Positions 1-8,586 are shown, counted from the stretch's first letter. The stretch: 64,000 nucleotides of DNA from Shewanella morhuae (GCF_900156405.1 NZ_FTNN01000001.1:1-64000), one strand, 5' to 3'. Notes: generated by a model from the letters alone, not told the origin. A program made the numbers and translations.

Positions 1-34
1 CAAGCAAGAAATCAGCTTTCCGAATTATTATTAA

Positions 35-54
35 CGTGGTCTCAAAGAGACACG
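35..54 (+). other. hairpin in the 23S-5S spacer
   Basis: Bases 1-69 are the end of the 23S-5S internal spacer of an rRNA operon whose 16S and 23S genes lie before the window. A short imperfect hairpin (35-43 with 47-54, loop AAA) sits in it. Bases 1-7 are also complementary to 69-75, at the 5' edge of 5S. Such pairing may take part in rRNA processing, which is inference. Confidence 0.4.
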
Positions 55-69
55 GTAATAAACAGAATT

Positions 70-189
70 TGCTTGGTGACAATAGCCTTGTGGAACCACC
101 TGATCCCATCCCGAACTCAGCAGTGAAACGCAAACGCGCCGATGGTAGTGTGGGGTCTCCCCATGTGAGAGTAGGTCATCGCCAAGCGC
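70..189 (+). rRNA. rrf: 5S ribosomal RNA
   Basis: Complete 5S rRNA of about 117-120 nt. The 5' GCTTGG (71-76) pairs with the 3' CCAAGC (182-187) to form helix I. The internal segments CCGAACTCAG, GTGAAACG and GCGCCGATGGTAGTGTGGGG are the classical conserved blocks of gammaproteobacterial 5S. It is the last rRNA of the operon and is followed after about 35 nt by tRNA-Asp. The exact mature ends cannot be fixed from the sequence alone. Confidence 0.97.
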
Positions 190-223
190 CTAATTTAGGT
201 TAATGTGTAAACGTTAACTTAAA

Positions 224-300
224 GGAGCGGTAGTTCAGTTGGTTAGAATACCGGCCTGTCACGCCGGGGGTCGCGGGTTCGAGTCCCGTCCGCTCCGCCA
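224..300 (+). tRNA. tRNA-Asp (anticodon GTC)
   Basis: A 77-nt tRNA with 7-bp acceptor stem GGAGCGG/CCGCTCC, D arm TAGTTCAGTTGG, anticodon GTC at 258-260 in loop CTGTCAC, T arm GGTTCGAGTCC and encoded CCA end. It reads aspartate codons GAC/GAU. Position directly behind 5S shows it is co-transcribed as the distal tRNA of the rRNA operon, a common arrangement in gammaproteobacteria. Confidence 0.98.
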
Positions 301-312
301 ACATAAAGAGAT

Positions 313-341
313 AAGCCTCATCGAAAGATGAGGCTTTTTTC
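313..341 (+). terminator. rRNA operon terminator
   Basis: Perfect stem AGCCTCATC / GATGAGGCT with a GAAA tetraloop followed by TTTTTT. It lies 13 nt after the tRNA-Asp CCA end and closes the 5S-tRNA transcript. Confidence 0.9.
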
Positions 342-427
342 GTTTTAGTAAATTGTCATTATCTATCAAAAAACGCCGCTTAGAATCATCTATTTGCGAC
401 GTCAACAGTTCTCTATTCTCTCAAAAA

Positions 428-1165
428 TTAACGTAAAACTCGTTGGAAAAATGCCACAGCTTGCAGGTACATTTGCAGTGCTAGCGCGGCATCGTAGCGT
501 TCGCCTTCATCACGCATAAAAGCATGCTGTGCATTGACTTCAAGCCAAGTGACATTACGGTTTAATGCCATTAATCGTTGATGAATCAACACTCGACCTT
601 CTGCGGATACATGGGGGTCTTGTTTGCCAAACACCAGTACCAATTCCCCTTGAATATCGCCGCTGCGGCTCAGAGAGTCATTACCATGAGCACAGGGTAG
701 GGTATTCGAATGGATGTCAGTTGGATAGAGGCAAAATGCGCCGAGTATAGTGGGATTTAATGCGGCGCGGTAAGCTAAGTGCCCGCCGATACAAACGCCC
801 ATGCTGCCAATTTTGCCGGTGCAATAGGTTTGTTGCAGAGCAAAGTCTACCAGTGCTTGAGTGTCACTATCATGATGCTCTAAAGGCTTAGTAAATTTAT
901 CGGCGTTACCTTTATCTTTACCTGACTCATCGTAGGCTAGCACTGTACCTATGGGATTGAGTTCGTGGAATACTTCGGGGACTAACACTACAAAACCGTG
1001 GCTAGCGAGAATATTAGCCGCGCGCGCGATAGGTGCCGTTTGCTGAAATATTTCAGAATAAAAGATTATGCTTGGAAATTGTCCCTGTGCTTCTGGGCGG
1101 TAGATATAAGTGCGCATTGGCCCTGAGGGCGTAACAATATCTTGAGTTTCCTGGATCACTAACAT
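428..1165 (-). CDS. dienelactone hydrolase family protein
   Basis: Alpha/beta hydrolase of the dienelactone hydrolase (DLH) family, about 245 residues, probably cytoplasmic. The family's Cys-Asp-His triad is visible: nucleophile C125 in G-V-C-I-G-G, D183 in GKQDPHV and H214 in QHAFMRDEG. The preferred start is the ATG at 1165 because relatives begin at this point (MLVIQETQ). A TTG 27 nt upstream would add nine residues. Real substrates of most DLH paralogs are unknown, so a specific reaction should not be assigned. It sits downstream of ldhA on the same strand with 68 nt between them and may be weakly co-transcribed with it. Confidence 0.85.
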   Translation of the reverse strand: MLVIQETQDIVTPSGPMRTYIYRPEAQGQFPSIIFYSEIFQQTAPIARAANILASHGFVVLVPEVFHELNPIGTVLAYDESGKDKGNADKFTKPLEHHDSDTQALVDFALQQTYCTGKIGSMGVCIGGHLAYRAALNPTILGAFCLYPTDIHSNTLPCAHGNDSLSRSGDIQGELVLVFGKQDPHVSAEGRVLIHQRLMALNRNVTWLEVNAQHAFMRDEGERYDAALALQMYLQAVAFFQRVLR

Positions 1166-1233
1166 ATTAAGGTCCACTATATAAGGCTTCAAAGGTGAAG
1201 CCTCACTTTAGCAGTCAGAATTTTATCTGTCAG

Positions 1234-2223
1234 TTAAAACAGTTCGTTACCTGATAGTTCCCCTGCAGATAATGCTTTTATGTTGCTTAAGGTCGTTTTG
1301 GCAATGGCGCTTAGAGCTTCTTCAGTAAGGAAAGCCTGATGACCCGTAAAAATCACGTTATGGCAGGCTGATAAACGGCGAAATACATCATCTTGAATGA
1401 TTTCATTCGATTTATCTTCAAAAAATAGGCCTTTTTCGTTTTCATATACGTCTAAGCCAAGTGAACCAATTTGGCCTATCTTTAAGGCTTCCATTGCATC
1501 GAACGCATTTAGCAGGCCACCACGGCTAGTGTTAATCACCATCACACCGGGTTTCATTTTGGCGAAACTGGCTTTATTGAGTAGATGATGGTTATCAGCC
1601 GTGAGTGGGCAATGTAGGCTGATAATGTCGCTGTTAGCATAAATCGCATCAAGATCCTGATACTCCACATTGAGCGCTAACACTTCTGGATTAATGTAAG
1701 GATCCGCTGCGACGACTTTGCAGCCAAAGCCAAGTAGCACTTTAATCGTCGCCACACCTATTTTACCAGTACCGATCACTCCGACTGTTTTGCCAAACAT
1801 ATTAAAGCCGACTAAACCCTCAAGAGAGAAGTTGGCATCGCGGGTGCGTTGATAAGCTTTATGAATTTTGCGATTGAGTGTCAACATTAAGGCGACTGTG
1901 TGTTCAGCAACAGACTCTGGGGAATAGGCTGGTACGTTAACGACTTGCATGCCCAAACGTTTAGCGGCGACTAAATCAACATTGTTGAAGCCCGCACAAC
2001 GCATTGCGATCACTTTTGTGCCGCCCTTCGCCAGTTCAATGAGCACTTCTTCGCAGAGTGAGTCGTTGACAAAAGCGCAGACAATTTCAAACCCTTCAGC
2101 AAGCTTCACGGTTTGCATGCAAAGACGATAATCAAAATACTCAATTTGTGCGCCAAAGGCGGTATTAGTACGGTCAAAATACTGTATGTCGTAATGCTTT
2201 GCGCTAAAAAATCCAATTCTCAT
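1234..2223 (-). CDS. ldhA: fermentative D-lactate dehydrogenase LdhA
   Basis: NAD-dependent D-lactate dehydrogenase of the D-2-hydroxyacid dehydrogenase family; it reduces pyruvate to D-lactate with NADH. The 329 residues equal the length of E. coli LdhA, and the C-terminal part from DVYENE through FFEDKSNEIIQDDVFRRL is nearly identical to it. The Rossmann motif is GTGKIG (151-156). Catalytic residues are R234 (NTSRGG), E263 (DVYENE) and H295 (GHQAF). The start ATG has a GGGAG Shine-Dalgarno 7 nt upstream. It neighbours fccA, so two electron sinks for anaerobic growth lie side by side but are separated by a terminator. Confidence in function is high. Confidence 0.96.
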   Translation of the reverse strand: MRIGFFSAKHYDIQYFDRTNTAFGAQIEYFDYRLCMQTVKLAEGFEIVCAFVNDSLCEEVLIELAKGGTKVIAMRCAGFNNVDLVAAKRLGMQVVNVPAYSPESVAEHTVALMLTLNRKIHKAYQRTRDANFSLEGLVGFNMFGKTVGVIGTGKIGVATIKVLLGFGCKVVAADPYINPEVLALNVEYQDLDAIYANSDIISLHCPLTADNHHLLNKASFAKMKPGVMVINTSRGGLLNAFDAMEALKIGQIGSLGLDVYENEKGLFFEDKSNEIIQDDVFRRLSACHNVIFTGHQAFLTEEALSAIAKTTLSNIKALSAGELSGNELF

Positions 2224-2354
2224 TTAAATCTCCCACCGAATTTGCTGATATTGTTATCTGCTAAAGAGTGTAAGTGACTTAAGGCTCTTTGTCCTAAGCC
2301 TTAGAATACCTACCATTAAAAGAGTGAGCTTTATCATCAAATTTTTAAATGGTT

Positions 2355-2384
2355 ATAAAAAAGCGAGCCAAGATGGCTCGCTTT
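2355..2384 (-). terminator. terminator of fccA
   Basis: Stem AGCGAGCCA / TGGCTCGCT (2362-2370 with 2374-2382), loop AGA. On the - strand it is followed by a run of T. It lies 46 nt past the fccA stop codon and separates fccA from ldhA. Confidence 0.85.
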
Positions 2385-2429
2385 GAATGATGATACCTAG
2401 CTTTACGCTTTTTAATTTACAACTTTGGA

Positions 2430-4220
2430 CTAGTTATCCTTGGCAAATTTAGCCGCTTCAGCACCGGCAATACGGCCGTAAGTGACGATGTCGGATACTG
2501 CGTTACCACCTAGGCGATTAGCACCGTGAACGCCTCCGGTTACTTCACCCGCGGCATAGAGACCTTGGATGGGTTTACCCGTTTTTTCACTCTTCACTTC
2601 GGCTTTAGTATCAATTACAACACCACCCATAGTGTGGTGAACAGCGGGTGCAATTTCTAATGCGTAAAAAGGCCCTACATTAAGTTCACGCGGTAAATCA
2701 GGACGTTCAAATTGAGTATCTTTACCAGACTTCACAAAACCGTTATATGCAGCGATAGTTTTTGCTAGTTCAGCAGCAGGAACATTAAGGTGTTTAGCCA
2801 ACTCTTCAACGGTTTTACCTTCTTTAACGATGTTTAGGTGCACATAACCTTCAATCGCCTTTAAGCTCTTGCGGATGGAGTCATCAAATACTAGATACGC
2901 ACTTTCGCCTTTTTGTTGCAAAATGGCCGCAGAAGCTTTGTCACGAGTAGTAATCTCGTTCATAAAGCGGTTACCTTCACGGTTAACTACAATAGCACCG
3001 TTACCACGAACCGCTTCGGTGATCATTACGCCACCCGCTGGTGAATAGGTTGGGTGAGCTTGAATGAACTCTAAATCACGAGTTGCCGCGCCAGCTTGCT
3101 GAGCTACGTCTAAGCCATCACCGGTTGCACCTGGGTGGTTAGTGGCTTTAAAGCCTTTTAGCTTAGGATCGTATTTAGCTACGCGATCGTTGTTTTTGGC
3201 AAAACCACCGGCAGCAATGACAACGGCATCGGCTTTGATGACGTAATAGCCAGTGTATTCGCCTTTGACTAGTACACCAGTCACATTACCTTTAGCATCT
3301 TCAATAATGCGAACAACACGGCTATTTAAACGGATATCAGTACCGCGTTTAACGGCGTTGTCCCATAGGACTTGTGCCACATGTGCACCGACACCGGCGC
3401 CACCCGTTGGACGGTGACTGCGGTTAACACTAGCGCCACCCATACGGCCAACGTCAGTCATATCGGCACCCATAGAGGTTAGCCAATCGATAGAGTCAGA
3501 AGAGTTATTCGCGAGGACTTTAACCAGCTCAGGATCGTTGATGTTACGGCCACCTTTCATGGTGTCGTCGATCATGATTTGCTTTTTGTCTTCAATATTT
3601 AACTTAGCTTGCGCCTTGGTTTCGGCAGCGTTCATACCACCTGCGGCAAGTTTAGTATTACCGCCAGGAACTGGTTCTTTTTCTAACAGGATAACTTTAG
3701 CGCCAGCATCTCGGGCTGATACCGCTGCGGCAAGACCTGCACCACCTGAACCAATAACGACCACATCAGTGGTTTCTTTTACGCCCGCAGCAATGGCTTT
3801 ATCTTGTGCTGCCTTGTCGGCATCAACAGGGACAAACTTACGTTCCCATTTGCCGCCGTAAGGCATGTTGAAGTCAAAACTATGGCAAGCATCGCAATAG
3901 GTGACTGATTTTTCGTGACCTTTATGGCAACTGGTACAAGCAATTTCGCCTATAAGGTGAGATTTATGTGGTGATACTTTATCTTTAGGTGCGGCGGCGG
4001 CCAGTTCTTTTAAATCGCCGTGACAGCTAACGCACTGAGCATTTTCATGGCTAAGATTGTCATCGCTGACGCCACCTTTGTCTGAAACATGGCAGCTATC
4101 GCAACTGCCCATTTCAGCGTGAAAATCAGCTAGCACTTCTGGTGCTGCATAGGCTGTTCCTGCCATTGCACCAGAGATCAGCATGGCTAGTGCTGTTTTT
4201 TGAATTTTTGTTGTGAACAT
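2430..4220 (-). CDS. fccA: periplasmic fumarate reductase flavocytochrome c3
   Basis: Tetrahaem flavocytochrome c fumarate reductase, 596 residues including a Sec signal peptide (cleavage near AYA-A, residue 25-26). Four CxxCH haem sites are seen at 40-44, 63-67, 95-99 and 109-113, followed by a flavoprotein domain with FAD-binding GSGGAG at 157-162 and the C-terminal [13 protein letters not shown] block typical of the succinate dehydrogenase/fumarate reductase flavoprotein family. In Shewanella this soluble periplasmic enzyme takes electrons from CymA and reduces fumarate to succinate; it also acts as a transient electron store. The ATG at 4220 is chosen because GGAGG sits 7 nt upstream; a longer frame to 4241 would translate through that ribosome site. 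It appears monocistronic. Confidence 0.97.
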   Translation of the reverse strand: MFTTKIQKTALAMLISGAMAGTAYAAPEVLADFHAEMGSCDSCHVSDKGGVSDDNLSHENAQCVSCHGDLKELAAAAPKDKVSPHKSHLIGEIACTSCHKGHEKSVTYCDACHSFDFNMPYGGKWERKFVPVDADKAAQDKAIAAGVKETTDVVVIGSGGAGLAAAVSARDAGAKVILLEKEPVPGGNTKLAAGGMNAAETKAQAKLNIEDKKQIMIDDTMKGGRNINDPELVKVLANNSSDSIDWLTSMGADMTDVGRMGGASVNRSHRPTGGAGVGAHVAQVLWDNAVKRGTDIRLNSRVVRIIEDAKGNVTGVLVKGEYTGYYVIKADAVVIAAGGFAKNNDRVAKYDPKLKGFKATNHPGATGDGLDVAQQAGAATRDLEFIQAHPTYSPAGGVMITEAVRGNGAIVVNREGNRFMNEITTRDKASAAILQQKGESAYLVFDDSIRKSLKAIEGYVHLNIVKEGKTVEELAKHLNVPAAELAKTIAAYNGFVKSGKDTQFERPDLPRELNVGPFYALEIAPAVHHTMGGVVIDTKAEVKSEKTGKPIQGLYAAGEVTGGVHGANRLGGNAVSDIVTYGRIAGAEAAKFAKDN

Positions 4221-4271
4221 GATAGTTCCTCCGCCGTACATTCATCTATTTAATAAGGGGTATTCATCGTG

Positions 4272-4302
4272 GCGTGATATTAATCTTGTATGTAGATCAC
4301 GC
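4272..4302. promoter_or_regulatory. inverted repeat upstream of fccA, possible CRP/FNR-type site
   Basis: GCGTGAT (4272-4278) and ATCACGC (4296-4302) form a perfect 7-bp inverted repeat with 17 nt between arms, about 52-82 nt upstream of the fccA start. GTGA/TCAC half-sites are those of CRP-family regulators but the spacing is not the usual 6 nt, so two overlapping sites or another factor are possible. A second CRP-like box, ATGTG..CACAT with the core one base short, lies at 4355-4371. Assignment is inference. Confidence 0.35.
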
Positions 4303-4673
4303 GCTATTAGAGCATTCTCTACTTACAAATTTAACACTATCTAAAGAGGTATATATGTGCTCAGGTCACATAACTTTTTTATTGCGGAAATAACTTATTT
4401 AATGTGTGCAACTGAATGGAATATATGAATTTAGTAGAGGCTAATCACTGGTAGAATACGGTATAACTTGCGTGAGTTAACATATTAGGATGATGAGTTA
4501 CCATGTGATGAATGGAAAAATAATAATGAATTTACTCTGTGTTATTATTTGTTTTTATAGAAGTTATTGGTTTTATTTTATGAGTGTTATATGCGGCATT
4601 TCACTCACAATATTATTTCATTTATCTTTAGCTCGTAACATTTTAATTTATATTATGTATTTTGTAGAGAGTT
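4303..4673. other. AT-rich intergenic region between fccA and the next + gene
   Basis: About 370 bp of AT-rich DNA carrying the divergent promoters of fccA and the membrane protein gene at 4674. An open frame from 4490 runs into the real gene in another reading frame and has no ribosome-binding site, so I do not call it. Apart from the CRP-like boxes I see no clear element. Confidence 0.5.
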
Positions 4674-5087
4674 ATGATGCAAAAAAAAACGATATCAGAA
4701 AAACGTTTTTGGTTTCAACGTTTGAGCAAAACCAGTTTAAGGGCATTACATATTTTAGGTATCATTGGTGTTGGCGGGGGGATTTTATTGGGTGTTGATA
4801 AAGTGCAATGGCTAAATTATTGGTATCTTGCTATGACAACGGGCTGCATATTAATGCTATGGGAAATCGTACGGGATTGGCGCTGGCTTATCCAGCTTAA
4901 GGGTGTGTTAACGATAGTAAAGGTCGCTTTACTAAGCTTATTTGTACCTCTGGCAAATTTTAAGCCTGAGCTATTGGTTGCGATCGTTTTTCTATCTGTG
5001 ATCGTATCCCACGGTCCCGCGGGGCTGAGACACTATTCTATTGTGCATCGTCGGCAAATCGACTCGAAAAAAGAAATTAAGGGCTAA
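4674..5087 (+). CDS. small inner-membrane protein, unknown function
   Basis: A 137-residue protein with a basic N terminus and three or four hydrophobic segments (about 24-45, 50-66, 78-96 and 103-117), ending in a charged cytoplasmic-looking tail. I do not recognise a named family. Two adjacent ATG codons (4674 and 4677) follow a weak AGAGA ribosome site, so the start may be either. It is the first of three closely spaced + genes (membrane protein, methyltransferase, membrane protein) that look like an operon: 5 nt to the next start. Confidence 0.75.
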   Translation: MMQKKTISEKRFWFQRLSKTSLRALHILGIIGVGGGILLGVDKVQWLNYWYLAMTTGCILMLWEIVRDWRWLIQLKGVLTIVKVALLSLFVPLANFKPELLVAIVFLSVIVSHGPAGLRHYSIVHRRQIDSKKEIKG

Positions 5088-5092
5088 TTGCA

Positions 5093-5638
5093 ATGTCAGT
5101 CACTCATGCGTCAACCGTAACGCCAGCAGCGTTAATTACAGAGTTTGCTTGGCCTAACTCATGCTTTGATGGACTTAAGGTACTCGATCTCGCCTGTGGC
5201 TCTGGACGTAATGGATTGTGGTTTTTAGCGCAGGGAGCTGAAGTGACGTTTATTGACAGAGATCTGTCGGCCATGTCGCACATGGAGCATGTTAATGCCC
5301 ATAAATATCAATGGGATTTAGAAGCCGAAGCTGCGCCATCATTGCCGATTGAACAATATGATATTGTCCTAGTGTTCAATTATCTGCATCGGCCATTATG
5401 GCCACAAATTATCAGTGCGGTTAAAGCTACAGGCGTTATCGTCTATGAAACCTTCACAGCGCAACAGGCTCAGATAGGTAGGCCACGTAACCCTGATTTC
5501 TTACTGACTGAAAATGAACTTAAATCAGTGTTTGCTAACTGGCAGTCTTTACATTACTTTGAAGGTCAATTATGTGATCCGCAGTCCACTTCTATCAGCT
5601 ATAAAGCGCAGTTGATTGCACGAAAGCCTAAAACGTAA
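5093..5638 (+). CDS. class I SAM-dependent methyltransferase (TehB-like)
   Basis: A 181-residue Rossmann-fold methyltransferase. Motif I is LDLACGSGRNG (residues 30-40), followed by the acidic residue of strand 2 in FIDRD (54-58) and a motif IV-like stretch IEQYDIVLVFNYLHRPLW. Small proteins of this architecture include TehB-like methyltransferases, but the substrate cannot be read from the sequence. The ATG has AAGGG about 9 nt upstream, overlapping the end of the previous gene, which supports co-translation in the three-gene cluster. Confidence 0.8.
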   Translation: MSVTHASTVTPAALITEFAWPNSCFDGLKVLDLACGSGRNGLWFLAQGAEVTFIDRDLSAMSHMEHVNAHKYQWDLEAEAAPSLPIEQYDIVLVFNYLHRPLWPQIISAVKATGVIVYETFTAQQAQIGRPRNPDFLLTENELKSVFANWQSLHYFEGQLCDPQSTSISYKAQLIARKPKT

Positions 5639-5669
5639 GTTTATCGATTGATATAAAAGAGGCCGTAGG

Positions 5670-5960
5670 ATGTTTCCCTATCCAGAGCAATATCGCATTG
5701 CGACACCACCGCTGACCACTGCTACTATGGTTATTTGGGCTTTCTTAAGCCATAGCTTGTTTTCAGATGCTAGCCCTGTGGCACTCTATCCGCTGTTAGC
5801 ACTTTTTCCGCTAGTAATTACCATACACTTATATTTGATTTGGTTAGCAAAAGGAATGGGGAGGCTTGATCAGTGTTTCTATGCTTTAGTGCATATCCCA
5901 CTGGCATTCGTGGTGTGGACATTTACCATTATGCATGTCAATGGTAATGCATTTTCTTAA
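5670..5960 (+). CDS. small membrane protein, unknown function
   Basis: A 96-residue protein with three hydrophobic stretches (about 15-31, 36-60 and 68-90). No recognised family. A GAGG ribosome site precedes the ATG by 7 nt and a strong bidirectional terminator follows about 30 nt after the stop, so it is the last gene of the 4674-5960 cluster. Confidence 0.7.
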   Translation: MFPYPEQYRIATPPLTTATMVIWAFLSHSLFSDASPVALYPLLALFPLVITIHLYLIWLAKGMGRLDQCFYALVHIPLAFVVWTFTIMHVNGNAFS

Positions 5961-5992
5961 ATTTACCTGATGTTCTACAAACAAACTAATAA

Positions 5993-6023
5993 AAAAAGCG
6001 CCCTATAATCAGGGGCGCTTTTT
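5993..6023. terminator. bidirectional terminator between convergent genes
   Basis: Stem AAAAAGCGCCC(C)T / AGGGGCGCTTTTT with loop ATAATC; A-tract and T-tract allow function on both strands. It separates the + cluster ending at 5960 from the - gene ending at 6043. Confidence 0.88.
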
Positions 6024-6042
6024 AATTCTATCAAGCGAACAA

Positions 6043-6228
6043 TTAGGCCGTAGTATTGATATTGTGGCCTGCATTACCTACTGGCTTTGGCGCTGCAGCT
6101 GCAATTAAATCTACCGCGATTTTACCTTCGGCTTTTTGCTGCTCTTTGGCTAATTGAGCAACCTTAACGCCAACTGCACCATTTTCTAAATTAGGTGCGA
6201 TAGCTTGGGTGTTCAGTGAAATTGACAT
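6043..6228 (-). CDS. YjfB-like small putative motility protein
   Basis: A 61-residue protein beginning MSISLNTQ and ending GHNINTTA. The pattern (short N-terminal Ser/Leu stretch, VKVAQLAKEQQKAEG helix, leucine-alanine helix, Pro-Gly linker and terminal NxN-A) resembles the YjfB family, annotated as putative motility proteins from genomic context. Function is not established. The start at 6228 is chosen over an upstream ATG at 6267 because GAGG lies about 7 nt before it and the family begins here. No flagellar gene is next to it. Confidence 0.6.
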   Translation of the reverse strand: MSISLNTQAIAPNLENGAVGVKVAQLAKEQQKAEGKIAVDLIAAAAPKPVGNAGHNINTTA

Positions 6229-6314
6229 AACTAACCTCGATTGTAAGCTGAGCCCTTTTATCGGCATATCCTATATTTACTTTAATCATAATAGGCCAAT
6301 TTCTCTATTTTTGA

Positions 6315-7760
6315 TTATTTTTTATAAGTTGCTAGCCATTTTCGACCCAGTAAAATCATCGCGGTTATCCCGAGTGAACCAAAGATTAATCCGAGTGCCA
6401 ATCCTACATTTTGCAGTGCTGTTGGGTCGATAACCAGTGCAACCCCCATACCGCACATCATCACACCTGACATAAGTTTTAGCGTTTGGCCTTCTTTTTC
6501 AGTTAGTTTACGTTTACCTAATGTCGCACTGAATACGATAACAATAATCGCCAATGGGATCACATAAACAATATTGTATAAAACCAGATACATATAGCGT
6601 TCAATATCGGGCAAATTGTGCATGGACAGTACGCTGGTGTAAATCATCGGGAAGCCCGCGGTGCAGAGCAATTCATAGGCGTTGGCGAGGATGGCTAATA
6701 CGGTAGAACCGATAAGTAACGCACCTAAACTGCTGGAGTTAGAAAGCTTACCCATACGCTTGATCAAACTGGTGCGATTTTCTGCTGACATCGACAGCGT
6801 GACGTCTCCTTTAGTAAAGAAGTAATCCTTAACGTTGATGACGCCAGCTATCAAGGCTAAACAGCCCGCCGCTAGGATAATCATACCGCCATCGCTACTT
6901 GCGCCCAGTAATTGGAAGATGTTCAGCCATGCCGTCATAAATAAGAAATAGATAAAACCTGAGAAGAATACGAAAATTCCGCCAACTAGCAACATGCGGC
7001 CGCGACTCTTAGCGTTGACCATGATCGATAATAAAAATAACAATACGAAAAATGCGCAGGGGTTAAATGCATCAACACCTGCAAGCACTAAGGTAAGTAG
7101 TGGTAACGACATGGTCTCGGGTGTGACGACGCCAATTAAGGGTAGTTCAACCGGTTGTACTTCTGATTGATTATTTGATTGCGTAGCAGGCTCATTTAAG
7201 TTTGTGGCATCGCAGGTGCCATCGCCAGCATCGGTACCGCAAGTGCCAAAAAGTGGCGCATCCGCTGCTGCGTTTTGGGCTGTGTTAGCCACTCCCTTAG
7301 TTGGTAAGTCTGCTTCGCTTAATTTACCGCCAAGGGATAAATAACAATTCTTCAGGCGATTGACTAAGAACTCCCCTGTCACGGCTTCACTTGAATAACC
7401 GATAATCGCTTTTTCACAACTGGCCATGTAGGGTACAGAACGCGCTTCTGTGTTGGTTTTTGCGGCGACATTTTGCCAAATATCTTGCACGCCAGTATCT
7501 GATAGCTTGTGGGATTCAAGCTCTATCCAAGGGTAGTGTTGCGGTAAGGAATCAATAAAAGGATGAGCTTCAGCGCAATGGGGGCAGGTTTTTGACCAAA
7601 AGAAATACAACTTAATTTTAAGCTCACCCTGCTGATTCACATAATGCCATGTTTTATCTGTAGTATCTGATGGCGTTATCTCGGCCCAGCTCGGGATAGA
7701 AAAGGTAACGAGTAATAACAGTGAGCAAAAGAGGGATAATTTCGATAGATATTTTGTCAT
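6315..7760 (-). CDS. fusion of periplasmic thioredoxin domain and CcdA/DsbD-like membrane domain
   Basis: About 481 residues. A signal peptide (1-26) leads to a thioredoxin-like domain with redox pair C59-P-H-C62, then a low-complexity Gln/Asn/Ala linker with extra cysteines (about 173-183), then a six- to eight-helix membrane domain. The membrane domain carries the two cysteines expected of DsbD/CcdA electron shuttles: C235 in FNPCAFF and C366 in LLCTAGFP. By family knowledge such proteins pass electrons from cytoplasmic thioredoxin to periplasmic thiols. The domain order (thioredoxin first) is the reverse of c-type DsbD. The ATG at 7760 is preferred; a GTG at 7772 would add four residues. 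The partner substrate is unknown. Confidence 0.8.
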   Translation of the reverse strand: MTKYLSKLSLFCSLLLLVTFSIPSWAEITPSDTTDKTWHYVNQQGELKIKLYFFWSKTCPHCAEAHPFIDSLPQHYPWIELESHKLSDTGVQDIWQNVAAKTNTEARSVPYMASCEKAIIGYSSEAVTGEFLVNRLKNCYLSLGGKLSEADLPTKGVANTAQNAAADAPLFGTCGTDAGDGTCDATNLNEPATQSNNQSEVQPVELPLIGVVTPETMSLPLLTLVLAGVDAFNPCAFFVLLFLLSIMVNAKSRGRMLLVGGIFVFFSGFIYFLFMTAWLNIFQLLGASSDGGMIILAAGCLALIAGVINVKDYFFTKGDVTLSMSAENRTSLIKRMGKLSNSSSLGALLIGSTVLAILANAYELLCTAGFPMIYTSVLSMHNLPDIERYMYLVLYNIVYVIPLAIIVIVFSATLGKRKLTEKEGQTLKLMSGVMMCGMGVALVIDPTALQNVGLALGLIFGSLGITAMILLGRKWLATYKK

Positions 7761-7995
7761 AGTGCCTGCCACTCATAGTGGTTTAAGTATCGTCACACGA
7801 TTTGGATAACTCTTACTCTACTTAAATCAATCAGTTTGCTTAAATTAGATACTAAGAAGTGCTAGTTAACTCGCGAATAACCATTTTTTGGGAACTGAAA
7901 CAAGTTTATCTTTGGCTGTGGTAGTGCAGTGTGTACTTCGGCTTGTCACGATTTGGGTTGTACTAACCAATTTAACTCTTTATAGCGCGATAAAG

Positions 7996-8019
7996 ATAAA
8001 GCACCCTAAGGTGCTTTAT
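7996..8019 (-). terminator. probable terminator of ohr
   Basis: Stem ATAAAGCACC / GGTGCTTTAT just after the ohr stop on the - strand, followed by a short T-rich stretch. The rest of 7761-8052 shows no other element. Confidence 0.6.
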
Positions 8020-8052
8020 TGCTGGCTATAACAATGTGTATCGACGAAAGGG

Positions 8053-8478
8053 TTAACCTAACACTACGCCATTTACGCTCAGTTTAACGTCGATATTATT
8101 ACGTGTAGCATTTGAGTAAGGGCAAACTTGATGTGCATGACGCACTAAAGCTTCAGCAGCCTCTAACGGTAAATCTAAGCTGACTTCTAAGGCAACCGCT
8201 AATGCAAAACCGCCTGCATCATTGGCACCTATGCCGACAACGGCACTGACTGGCGCTTCGGTAATATCCACTTTGTCGATTTTAGCGACATGCAGAACGG
8301 CGTTTGAGAAACAGGCTGCATAACCTGCGGCAAACAGTTGTTCTGGATTAGTGGCAAGTCCGCTACCGCCCATGGCTTTTGGATAGGCTAACGCTACATC
8401 CAGTAAACCATCATCAGTGCTAACTTGACCTTGACGACCTGCTTTTGCTGTTGCACGTGTTTCATAAAGTGTTTTCAT
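8053..8478 (-). CDS. ohr: organic hydroperoxide resistance protein Ohr
   Basis: A 141-residue Ohr/OsmC-family thiol peroxidase that reduces organic and fatty-acid hydroperoxides in the cytoplasm. Catalytic cysteines C56 (YAACF) and C119 (HQVCPYSNATR) are present, along with R15 and E46 that form the active-site network in the family. The Ohr-specific HQVCPYSNATR signature separates it from OsmC. A GAAGG ribosome site precedes the ATG. It is divergent from ohrR with paired palindromes in between, the usual arrangement of repressor and target. Confidence 0.97.
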   Translation of the reverse strand: MKTLYETRATAKAGRQGQVSTDDGLLDVALAYPKAMGGSGLATNPEQLFAAGYAACFSNAVLHVAKIDKVDITEAPVSAVVGIGANDAGGFALAVALEVSLDLPLEAAEALVRHAHQVCPYSNATRNNIDVKLSVNGVVLG

Positions 8479-8511
8479 AGTATTGACCTTCTAAGGTTAA
8501 GTATTAATTTA

Positions 8512-8525
8512 AGTTGCACGCAACT
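8512..8525. promoter_or_regulatory. candidate OhrR operator 1
   Basis: Inverted repeat AGTTG-CACG-CAACT sharing the core TTGCACGCAA with a second palindrome 59 bp away. It lies 34-47 nt upstream of the ohr start, in the likely ohr promoter. OhrR repressors bind such AT-flanked palindromes. Confidence 0.65.
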
Positions 8526-8568
8526 CAATTGCGGTAAACTATAATTCGATCTTTGGTGTGAATGCAAG

Positions 8569-8586
8569 TATATTGTGCGCAATATA
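8569..8586. promoter_or_regulatory. candidate OhrR operator 2
   Basis: Inverted repeat TATATTG-TGCG-CAATATA, core TTGTGCGCAA, 22-39 nt before the preferred ohrR start. Both palindromes match TTGYRCGCAA. This position supports autorepression and argues against a GTG start inside the palindrome at 8575. Confidence 0.65.

Noticed and set aside
4490..4798. 102-codon open frame overlapping the membrane protein gene at 4674
   Set aside because: No ribosome site. Its 3' part is a shifted reading of the real gene and the 5' part is plain AT-rich DNA.
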